Of a DNA stretch of 29,892 nucleotides, positions 16,076-24,900 are shown piece after piece. This stretch comes from JADHUC01 sp964617665 (GTDB taxonomy: Bacteria; Planctomycetota; Planctomycetia; Pirellulales; Pirellulaceae), in contig CAZUAH010000121.1 in NCBI GenBank assembly GCA_964617665.1, positions 1 through 29,892 of the forward strand, given 5' to 3'. Positions within the stretch are counted from its first letter, which is position 1. The number at the start of each line of letters is the position of its first letter. Made by a program: the position numbers and the translations under genes. A model generated the notes under the pieces. It was not told the DNA's origin. It saw only the letters and a program-made list of their open reading frames with translations, and searched no databases.

Positions 16076-19000
16076 ATGAAACGCAATCTCCTCTCCCGGT
16101 CGTTGACATTTTCGTCCGCGTCTCCTAGTCGAACCAGCCGTCGTGGCGCTGATCGCAGAGCGGCGCAGCGGGCATTGCGCCGCACTCGCGCTCGACGGCT
16201 GTTGCTGGAACCGCTGGAGGAGCGATGGCTTCTCAGCGGTATGGACTTGACAGAAGTGAACTCCAATCTCTTGCTGGACACACGCACTGTGGTCAACACG
16301 TCGCAGACCGTCTACCTCGACTTCGATGGTGCGCAGGGCGTCGTTTACGATGGTCCTGTGACGGTCGGGCCGTTTGCGGTTCCTGTTTTCGACGGCATCC
16401 CATTTTGCTCCGAGTGCAGTGAATCGGCGTTGATAGAGCAGATAGCCGCAAACGTTCGCGAGGTCTTCGCCAATTCTGATATATTCGCCCCATTCAATAT
16501 CCAAGTCGTAACGCAGCCTCCAGCCCAGGGGCTCTACTCGACCATCTACATCGGCGGCGACGATTCTGCATTCGCCGAATACGGGAGTTTTTTGGGCTTG
16601 GCCGAACAGGTGGATCGCGGGAATCTCGACTTGACGGATAACGCGTTTGTCTTTTCCGACTTTCTCGCGCAGCACCTGGAAGACGCTGATCCGGCTGCGC
16701 ACATGGCTGAGGCAATCACCCACGAGGCGGCGCATCTTTTCGGGTATTCACACGACGGTGGCCCCGGACCGTTGACGGACGTCGCAATAGCCATCACGGC
16801 GCGGCTGATCGAGGATCAAGATCGCGACGGCGTAGCCGATTTTGGGGAACCTCCGCTTACCGGCGCTTTCGCCAAGATCATCGAGAATCAATGGCCAGGC
16901 TGGCCCACCCAGCCCGATCCTCACCCAGCCGTGCCGATTTTGGCACAGGCCGACGAACAAGGGTTCGTGCGTTTTGGGGAACAGTGGGGCAACGCGAACG
17001 GTGCGGAACTAGTGGGCCGCGATATTACTTTGGCAATCGTATCGCCTGCGTGGCAAACAGCCCAAAGTCCTGCCTTGGTCAGTATCGGCAACCCCGATGA
17101 CGTCATTCATCTTGGCGATATCCCAGGCGTCAAGCCCGTCACCATCCGCGGAACGCTCGGCGAAGCAGGTTCGCCCACAAGTACATTGCCCGATCCGGAT
17201 GTCTGGTTGGACGTGGACGGCAACGGGCGACTCGACAAATCCATTGACCCCTACGTCGCGACGATCGACGATTTTGAATTCACCGGAGTCTTTCCAGGCG
17301 ACCTTGTCGTCCGCTCCAAGCCGCCAGAGAACTATATCCAGGTTCACCCGCCAGGAATCGGGCTGTTGGCAACGGCAGGCATGGACTTCATTGCCAACTA
17401 TCTGGTCGAGTTGCGGACGGATCCGTCGGAGAGATTGAATATTGGCACATGGGAGTCGCGCGTTGACTTCATGGACTGCAATCCGATCGATGGCTTCTTT
17501 TACGGAGTTGACTTCTTTGAGAGCTTGGTCAGGATCGACACGAACACGGGAGAGCATACTCCGATTGGGTTAATAGGAGCCGGGGGCGGAGTGCCGTTGG
17601 AGATAGGAAGCATAAGCGGTTTCACATTCGATCCGGGTGGCACGGCGTATATTGTCGCGACGCCCCAGGGCGGACAGCAGACGCTGCATACGATCGACCA
17701 TACCACCGGGTTTGTCACGGCGGTGGCTCCCATCGAACCTGGCTTCCAAGCGCGGTCGATCGAGTTTGGGCGGGATGGCACGCTCTACGCCACATCGCCG
17801 GGTTCAGGCAGCCTGTTCGTCCTGGATTCCACCACGGGCGCGCTGATCTCCGAGATTCCTATTTCGGGCGGATTTGACTTCAATGCAGACCTCGACTGTC
17901 CGCCAGATGGATCCGTCAAGACGATTACCGATGGCAATGCTCTGACAATGATCAACCCGTATACTGCGGCGCATGCGATAGTCGGCACCTATGCAGAGGA
18001 AGTTCAAATATCTGCCGTGGCTACCTATGAGGTCGCACCGGGCGACGGGCAGGGGCTTCACAGGCTGAATGCGCGTTCCGGAGAAGTCTTCACAAACGTC
18101 GATTTTCTCTTCGCGCCGCTCCTCACGGTCCAGGGTATCGCGTTCGAGGACCTGAATCGGAATGGCATCCGCGAAGCCGGGGAGTTCGTGCTTTCGGATG
18201 TGCCGGTCGGTCTGGACAAGGATCCAGTCGGCCAGTTGAACCAGGGGGACATGTTGACAACGACCGATTCGAACGGCTACTACCGGTTGTCCACGAGCGC
18301 GCCGACCGGGGCTGAAGCCCGCTTTTGGTCCTGTCCCTTCGTTAGAGAGAAGTTCATTCATAATGCAGGGGCCCCGGTAGTGTTCTCCACGGGCGGAACA
18401 GTCGTTGTGGACGTTGTCTACGTCGAAATGTACCCGGTCGACTACCCGGATGCCGGCTTCTCTGAATCAGGGCCTGGGTTTGAAGCGGGCGGCCCGGCGG
18501 GCGCGGGCGGAGATCATCGGTATAGCGAGCCGGATACCGGCAATACGGCCACGTGGACATTCAACGGCCTGAATCCGGGACTGCACCAAGTCTCGGCCAC
18601 GTGGGTCGAACATCCAGACCATGCATCCAATGCGCACTACCGTGTGAAACCGTGGCCATTTACATCGTGGTCAGCTTACGTGGATCAGCGACAGGAACCG
18701 GATGACTTCACCGAAGACGGAATCAAATGGGAAACGTTGCGCATTGTCGAGGTGCCGCCTTCGGGCATTGTGACCGTGACACTGACCGACAGCAGTGCGG
18801 ACGGACGAGTGATTGCAGATGCCGTACGGATCGAGCGACCGCCCACCGCAACCGTTGACCTGCCCGGCGGCGGGGGGGCGTATGACGTGTTCCGCGATGG
18901 TCCGGATATTGTTGCGAGCCAAACAGGCGGCGCAGAGAGTTGGCGCGGCCCTGCGGATGCCACCGGGGGCCTGATCATCAACGGGAGCAATGCCGACGAC

Positions 19001-20314
19001 ACGCTGATCGTCGACTTCACGTCTGGAAATCCGATCCCCATGAGTGGAGGTTTGCTGTTCAACGGCGGTGGATCGGGAGACAATGATGCGATCCAATTGA
19101 CCGGCGGCGCCTTCACAACGGCTACTCACTCCTTCGATAACGTCAGCGACGGCGCGGTCAACCTGGATGGCTATTTCATCACTTACACGGGGCTTGAACC
19201 GATCGTCGACAACGTGGATGTCGTCGATCGCGTATTCACTTTCCCAGACACAGACGAGGATATCACGCTCAACACGGGGGACGATCCGAACGACAACGTT
19301 TTTCGAATCGACAGCGGCAACAGCGAAGTTGTTGACTTCGAAGCTCCCACGGGTTCCTTGACGGTCAATTTCGGCGACGGGGATGACGGGCTGACGCTGG
19401 AACTGGACGCCGTTCCTTTGGTTGATGGCCAGGGCGGGAAAAACGATCTCGTGCTGGCCGCAAGCGGTTTGGATCTGGATTTGACGGCCATTGCCGATAG
19501 TGACCTCACGCAAATCGATACGATCGACATCGCCAACTCGGGAGCGAACACGCTGACGTTGGATCAGCAGGAAGTATTGAACATGTCCGACGCCTCGGAC
19601 ACGATGTATGCCATCTCCGATAGCGACGACACAGTGAACATAGGCGATGGATGGGAACTCACCGGAACGCAGGTCGAAAACGGTCGGTTCTTCCGAGTGG
19701 TCGAGCAGGGCGACGCGAAGTTACTGCTGAACGGCCCGCATCACTGGCAGAACCCCGCGGACGTGTACGATGTCAATACAAACGGCGGCGTGTCAACGCT
19801 GGATGTGCTGGAGACCGTTTTCTACATCAACACTCACCCCAACGACCTCGTACTGCCCGATCCATTGGTAACACCTCCGGCGAATTTCTATGATGTCAAT
19901 GGCGACGATCTATGTTCGTCGCTGGACGTGCTGATGACCATTACCTACATCAATAGCGTTTTGAGTGGCTCGAACGAAGGCGAGGCTGTCGAAAGACTTG
20001 TTCCCTTCATGAAGGAGGCGCCATCATCGGCTCTCGTATCGTTCCCCATTGTTTTGTCGCCCACCATCGTGGGCAAACACACAGTTATCATCCCAGAATT
20101 CGCTGGCGTGCGGTCGACCACGTACGAACGAGCGATACCAATTCCGCCAGCCAATGGCGACACCTGGTCCGGCTTGTCCAGCGGCGCTGTACAAACTGGA
20201 TCGGCTACGCCAAGTTTCGTGTGGGATGAGGAGGCGTTGAAGAACCTCGACGAAGTGTTTGCCGAGCTGGATGCCATCTTGCCGAACGTCGCCGACGCAA
20301 TAGACAACGTCTGA
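16076..20314 (+). CDS. Giant LEPR-XLL / metzincin-like / dockerin cell-surface protein
   Basis: A 1412-residue protein. A TTG upstream at 16046 is open, but the ATG at 16076 with GAGGG before it is preferred. Residues 44-55 read LEPLEERWLLSG, a form of the planctomycete LEPR-XLL motif found near the N-terminus of large surface proteins. Residues about 56-230 resemble a zinc peptidase: HEAAHLFGYSHD (216-227) fits the metzincin HExxHxxGxxHD pattern. Residues about 460-640 look like a propeller-type repeat (FYGVDFFESLVRIDTNTGEH). Residues about 685-745 resemble SdrD-B (GIAFEDLNRNGIREAGEF) and about 792-920 golvesin-C-like (ATWTFNGLNPGLHQVSATW). Repetitive Asp/Gly-rich strands follow. A type I dockerin with two Ca-loops lies at about 1232 and 1273, and a 110-residue tail ends the protein. 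No cohesin is seen nearby. Confidence 0.8.
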   Translation: MKRNLLSRSLTFSSASPSRTSRRGADRRAAQRALRRTRARRLLLEPLEERWLLSGMDLTEVNSNLLLDTRTVVNTSQTVYLDFDGAQGVVYDGPVTVGPFAVPVFDGIPFCSECSESALIEQIAANVREVFANSDIFAPFNIQVVTQPPAQGLYSTIYIGGDDSAFAEYGSFLGLAEQVDRGNLDLTDNAFVFSDFLAQHLEDADPAAHMAEAITHEAAHLFGYSHDGGPGPLTDVAIAITARLIEDQDRDGVADFGEPPLTGAFAKIIENQWPGWPTQPDPHPAVPILAQADEQGFVRFGEQWGNANGAELVGRDITLAIVSPAWQTAQSPALVSIGNPDDVIHLGDIPGVKPVTIRGTLGEAGSPTSTLPDPDVWLDVDGNGRLDKSIDPYVATIDDFEFTGVFPGDLVVRSKPPENYIQVHPPGIGLLATAGMDFIANYLVELRTDPSERLNIGTWESRVDFMDCNPIDGFFYGVDFFESLVRIDTNTGEHTPIGLIGAGGGVPLEIGSISGFTFDPGGTAYIVATPQGGQQTLHTIDHTTGFVTAVAPIEPGFQARSIEFGRDGTLYATSPGSGSLFVLDSTTGALISEIPISGGFDFNADLDCPPDGSVKTITDGNALTMINPYTAAHAIVGTYAEEVQISAVATYEVAPGDGQGLHRLNARSGEVFTNVDFLFAPLLTVQGIAFEDLNRNGIREAGEFVLSDVPVGLDKDPVGQLNQGDMLTTTDSNGYYRLSTSAPTGAEARFWSCPFVREKFIHNAGAPVVFSTGGTVVVDVVYVEMYPVDYPDAGFSESGPGFEAGGPAGAGGDHRYSEPDTGNTATWTFNGLNPGLHQVSATWVEHPDHASNAHYRVKPWPFTSWSAYVDQRQEPDDFTEDGIKWETLRIVEVPPSGIVTVTLTDSSADGRVIADAVRIERPPTATVDLPGGGGAYDVFRDGPDIVASQTGGAESWRGPADATGGLIINGSNADDTLIVDFTSGNPIPMSGGLLFNGGGSGDNDAIQLTGGAFTTATHSFDNVSDGAVNLDGYFITYTGLEPIVDNVDVVDRVFTFPDTDEDITLNTGDDPNDNVFRIDSGNSEVVDFEAPTGSLTVNFGDGDDGLTLELDAVPLVDGQGGKNDLVLAASGLDLDLTAIADSDLTQIDTIDIANSGANTLTLDQQEVLNMSDASDTMYAISDSDDTVNIGDGWELTGTQVENGRFFRVVEQGDAKLLLNGPHHWQNPADVYDVNTNGGVSTLDVLETVFYINTHPNDLVLPDPLVTPPANFYDVNGDDLCSSLDVLMTITYINSVLSGSNEGEAVERLVPFMKEAPSSALVSFPIVLSPTIVGKHTVIIPEFAGVRSTTYERAIPIPPANGDTWSGLSSGAVQTGSATPSFVWDEEALKNLDEVFAELDAILPNVADAIDNV

Positions 20315-20476
20315 TTCCTCGTATCGGACGGGACCTCCCGCACATCCGTGCATTGCCTTCCCGACCTCTCCGAGGGTCACTCGACTATTGGATTCGGCCA
20401 GAAATTGTCCATAATGGATGTTCAATTCGTAAACCCTGTCGATCGAGGTATGCACCGCGTCACTGGAGATAGACCG

Positions 20477-21838
20477 ATGACGGAGAAGAATATCACTCGT
20501 CGGAGATTTGTGGGAACGGCGGCAGCAGCCGGATGCTGTTTGGCAACGTCGCAAACTGGGACGCGCGGCGACGCGGCAGAGAATGCAGCCGTGGCGGTTG
20601 CACCAAAACCGAATGCGCCGATTGGTGTGGCGAAGGGGATCCATCCGGGGCGTGTTGCCTGGGTGCACGATCCAGCAGCAACGAATTGGGAAGGGCCGGG
20701 CGATGGGCATTGGTGGGAAAGCGGCCACACGGATCAGGCGGTCGTGGACAAGATGATGGCTCGGGCCGTCTGTGGGATGACTGGCGAAGATGATGCCGCA
20801 GGTTGGGACAGACTGTTCGAGCACTTCAATCAAGCTCGCGGCAACGGGGTCGTTGGATACAAGCCGGGCCAGAAAATAGCCATCAAGGTGAACTTCGTGG
20901 GCCTGATTTGGCGTTGGGATACGGTCAACCCCGAAAACTACGACTTGAAGGACCGGCGGGATTACATGAACACCGCGCCGCAAATGATGCGAGCTTTGCT
21001 GCGGCAACTTGTGGAAACCGTCGGCGTGAAGCCCTCTGACATTTCCATTGGGGACAGCCTGTCCATCTTCTCGAACGAGTATTACGGGATGTTACATGGC
21101 GAGTATCCGGACGTTCGGTACGTGGACCAGAAAGGGCTGTTCGATCGCGTCGCTGTAAAACCCTCGTCGGTCCCGATCCACTGGAGTTGTCGTCCGCAAG
21201 GGTGCCTTCAGGACTTCATACCCGACTGCTTCGAAGAAGCCGACTACCTGATCAATCTGGCAAATCTGAAGAGCCACACGGCCACCGGCGTGACGTTGTG
21301 CGGCAAGAATCACTACGGCTCGCTGGTCAGATGGCCAGCCCAGAAAGGCTATTACGATTTGCACAAGGACTCGTTTGCATCGGGCATGGGGAAGTATAGA
21401 AACTTGGTTGATCTGACAGGCCATTCGCAGATCGGCGGCAAGACGCTGCTGTACCTGATCGACGGCCTGTACGCGGGTCGGCATCCGATCGACCGGGCGC
21501 CGATGAAGTGGAATTCGACACCCTTCAACGGAGACTGGACTTCGAGTCTGCTCGCCTCCCAAGACCCGGTAGCCATCGATTCGGTGGCTTACGATTTCCT
21601 GCGGACCGAATGGGAAGACCATCCTCGCAAGTCCGGAGCCGAAGACTATTTGCACGAAGCAGCCCAAGCAGACGATCCCCCGTCGGGGACTTTCTACGAT
21701 CCGGAGAATCCCGAGGGCGTCAAACGACTTGCCAGCTTGGGAGTCCACGAGCACTGGAACAATCCCACGGAGAAGGAGTACTCCCGCAACCTCGGGATCG
21801 GCGAAGGCATCGAACTGGTTTCGATGGGCAGGGTGTGA
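20477..21838 (+). CDS. Tat-exported DUF362 protein
   Basis: A 453-residue protein. The frame is open from 20348, but the ATG at 20477 has GGAG 8 bp upstream and begins the Tat signal MTEKNITRRRFVGTAAAAG. The body matches DUF362: KIAIKVNFVGLIW early, GVKPSDISIGDSLS, then DYLINLANLKSHTATGVTLC and KNHYGSL (the family's NLPKLKTH...GVT..LKN region), and SQDPVAIDSVAYDFL near the end. DUF362 proteins often carry an iron-sulfur ferredoxin domain. None is visible here, though three cysteines lie at WSCRPQGC and IPDC. The biochemical role is unknown; a redox or cofactor function outside the cytoplasm is an inference. It precedes the propeller fusion gene by 128 bp. Confidence 0.82.
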   Translation: MTEKNITRRRFVGTAAAAGCCLATSQTGTRGDAAENAAVAVAPKPNAPIGVAKGIHPGRVAWVHDPAATNWEGPGDGHWWESGHTDQAVVDKMMARAVCGMTGEDDAAGWDRLFEHFNQARGNGVVGYKPGQKIAIKVNFVGLIWRWDTVNPENYDLKDRRDYMNTAPQMMRALLRQLVETVGVKPSDISIGDSLSIFSNEYYGMLHGEYPDVRYVDQKGLFDRVAVKPSSVPIHWSCRPQGCLQDFIPDCFEEADYLINLANLKSHTATGVTLCGKNHYGSLVRWPAQKGYYDLHKDSFASGMGKYRNLVDLTGHSQIGGKTLLYLIDGLYAGRHPIDRAPMKWNSTPFNGDWTSSLLASQDPVAIDSVAYDFLRTEWEDHPRKSGAEDYLHEAAQADDPPSGTFYDPENPEGVKRLASLGVHEHWNNPTEKEYSRNLGIGEGIELVSMGRV

Positions 21839-21903
21839 CAAGATAATGGGCCGTCAGTTTCAAGGTTCTGTGTACGATGGCTTTCCAAGGCTGTCGGTCT
21901 GAT

Positions 21904-21925
21904 GGTCGGCCTCGGAGGGCCAACC
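21904..21925. repeat. Imperfect hairpin between the DUF362 and propeller fusion genes
   Basis: GGT-C-GGCC (21904-21911) pairs with GGCC-A-ACC (21918-21925), with one internal mismatch and a 6-bp loop. A second similar word, GGCTTTCCAAGGCTG, lies just upstream. It may be a weak terminator or a degenerate REP-like element; no T-run follows. Confidence 0.35.
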
Positions 21926-21966
21926 TACAAGACGAAGACGGCCAGGCCGCTAGTAGGAGCGAGACG

Positions 21967-24900
21967 ATGACAACGAGAACGCGGGTTACGAGTTGCTGGA
22001 TAGTGCTGGTTGCCCTAATCTCGGCCCCGGCCACATGCGTGACTGCCATAGCCGCCGACGAGAAAACGACACGTCAGGCCAAGGAAATCCTTGCAGCTGC
22101 GGGTGTCGAGGGCGGGTTGGTCGTACATATTGGTTGTGGAAACGGCGAACTAACTGCGGCATTTCGAGCGAGCGATCGCTATCTTGTTCACGGGTTAGAC
22201 ACCAATGCTGCGCAGGTCGAAGTAGCACGAGCACACATTCGCTCGTTGGGTCTTTACGGTCCGGTGTCGGTGGACAGATTCGGTGGTAAGCGTCTGCCAT
22301 ACGCAGACAACCTGGTGAATCTGGTTGTAGTACGGGATGCGAAGGGCGGGGGACGGGATGCGGGATTTGGGATACGGGATGAAGAGATCCAACGTGTGCT
22401 CGCGCCCGGCGGTGTCGCTCTGGCCCTTGACTCTGGACTCTCGACTCTGGACTCTCTCCGCAAGCCTTGGCCGCGGGAAATCGACGAATGGACGCATTTC
22501 CTGCATGACGCGTCCAATAATCCGGTGGCTCAGGACACTCAGGTCGGTCCCCCTCGGCGGCTACGATGGCTCTGTGGTCCTCTCTGGTCGCGCAGCCACG
22601 AGTTTCATTCAAGTCTATGCGCGATGGTATCTGCGAAGGGACGTCTCTTCTACATGTTCGACGAAGGGCTTACTTCCGTAACCGATGCGCCGATACCGGA
22701 ACGATGGATATTGACGGCCCGAGACGCATTCAACGGAGTGCTTCTGTGGAAACGGCCGATCGAGAAGTGGGGTGCCGTGCCGTGGAAGAGCCGGGCGCTG
22801 CGAGCCGTCCCTCCAACGGTGCCTCGACTGCTGGTAGCCGAAGGTGATCTGGTCTTCGTGACACTCGGATACGGTGCGGCCGTCTCGGCACTGGATGCCG
22901 CAACCGGCGAAATCTTGACGACCTATGAAGGGGCAGAGGGAACGCAGGAGATCCGCTGCCTTGATGGTGTCCTCCTTTTGCGCAAGGGCAGCGATCAAGT
23001 TCTAGCCTTTGACGCGAAAAGCGGCGAACGACTCTGGAAAGCGACAGGCAAGATCCAGCCGTGGACAATAGCCGCTCAAAGTGGCCGCGTCTTCTTCCAG
23101 GACGGCCAGACACTGCTTTGCGTCAATGCACAGGATGGCAAGGAATTGTGGCGATCCGACATCAAACAGCGAATTTCGGCCCTGGTGATTCACGACGACC
23201 GTGCGCTATTGGCGTCGGGCTCAGAACTTCGCGCGGTTTCCGTGGCATCAGGCGAGAACATCTGGTCCGTCAAAGCGCGCGTGCCACGCAACGAACTATT
23301 TGTTGCCAGTGGCCAGTTGTGGCATTGGGAAGGCGAACAGATCGTCGGACGCGACTTGAAAACGGGAGTAGCGAAGACAAAGGTCAACGCCGACGAAGTG
23401 TTCACGCCGGGCCATCATTTGCGATGCTATCAAAGCAAAGCTACGGAGAATTTTCTGATCACGCCCTATCGCGGCGTCGAGTTCGTCAGTCTCACCGGCG
23501 GCGAGCACACGCAATGCGACTGGACGCGAGGACCGTGTCGATACGGCGTCATCCCGAGCAACGGTCTCTTGTACGTCCCACCTAATCCGTGTTTCTGCTA
23601 TCCCGGTGTCAAGGTCACGGGGTTCAACGCGTTTGCAGGAGAAGCGGAAACCGGAGACTCGAAACTGGAAACTCGAAACTTGGAGGGCCGTCTGGAACGA
23701 GGCCCAGCCTTTGGGTCATTGGACATTGATCATTCGTCATTGGTCATTTCCAGCGACTGGCCCACATACCGGCATGACGGCAGGCGGACTGGTGGCGCGA
23801 CAACGAAGGTTTCGGCCGACATCAAGAAGGTTTGGCAAGTCAATCTCTCGGGCAAACTGACACAACCGGTCGTTGCGGATGGCCGTGTCTATGCTGCAGC
23901 GCGGGACGCCCATACTCTGCATGTGCTTGACGCAAGGTTGGGCGATGCAATCTGGAGTTACACGGCGGGTGGTAGGATCGACTCGCCGCCCACCATTCTC
24001 GGCGGACTGGCTCTTTTCGGCTGCGCTGACGGCCGCGTGTATTGCCTGCGAGCGGCCGACGGCGAGTTGGTCTGGCGGTTCCGCGCGGCGCCGACCGATC
24101 AGTTGATCGTCGCGTTCAGTCAATTGGAATCGCCGTGGCGCGTGCACGGCAGCATTCTGGTCGAGGGCGGCGTTGCCTACTGCACGGCTGGCCGTTCAAC
24201 ATATCTTGACGGTGGAATCCTGGTCTTCGGGCTGGATCCAAAGACCGGCAAAGTGCTGCATGAAACGCGTCTGGACACATGGGCAAGGACTCGGGAGGAC
24301 GCAGAGGGAAAGCCGTTCATTCCCTCGTACCATATGGAAGGCGCATTCTCGGACATTCTCGTCAGCGAGGGTGACCACATCTATCTGGGACAATACAAGT
24401 TTGACCGGGCACTCAACCAACAGGAGGCTCCTTACGTGATGCCCGATCCAAACGCGGAATCGGTCGCCATGGGGCTCGATGACCTGAAGGACAAACCGTA
24501 CGTGCACGGTCTAAAGGCGATGGCGAAGGACGAGAAGGTCCAACATGACTGGCAGTGGCGAGTACAAAAGGGGCTGATGGAAGACTACACGCAGCGCTAC
24601 GGCGGCGCCAGCATGGGTGACAGGACGATGGGGCGGCATGTCTTCTCCACGGCCGGATTCCTGGACGACACTTGGTTCAACCGTACATTTTGGATGTACT
24701 CGGAGACTTGGCCCGGCTTCTACATCTCTCACTTGGCCGCAAAGACGGGGCAATTGCTCGTGGTTGACGACACAAAGACATATGCAGTGCAGGCATTCCC
24801 CAGGCGGAATCTACAGAGTCCCTTGTTCACGCCGGCCGAGAAGGGCTACCTGCTGCTGGCCGACGACAACGACAACGAACCGGTAGCGCCTGATTACACA

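Noticed and set aside
18671..19513. A 280-codon minus-strand open frame
   Set aside because: It is antisense to the repeat-rich part of the giant surface protein. It has no signal or domain, and mirrors the Asp/Gly-rich coding strand.
20024..21007. A 327-codon minus-strand open frame
   Set aside because: It crosses the end of the giant dockerin gene and the start of the DUF362 gene. Both are well supported, and the opposite frame shows no domain.
22333..23748. The heptamer blocks as a CRISPR array or phase-variation tract
   Set aside because: Units are 7 bp without spacers, so this is not CRISPR. Units vary by point changes, which makes slippage switching unlikely today.
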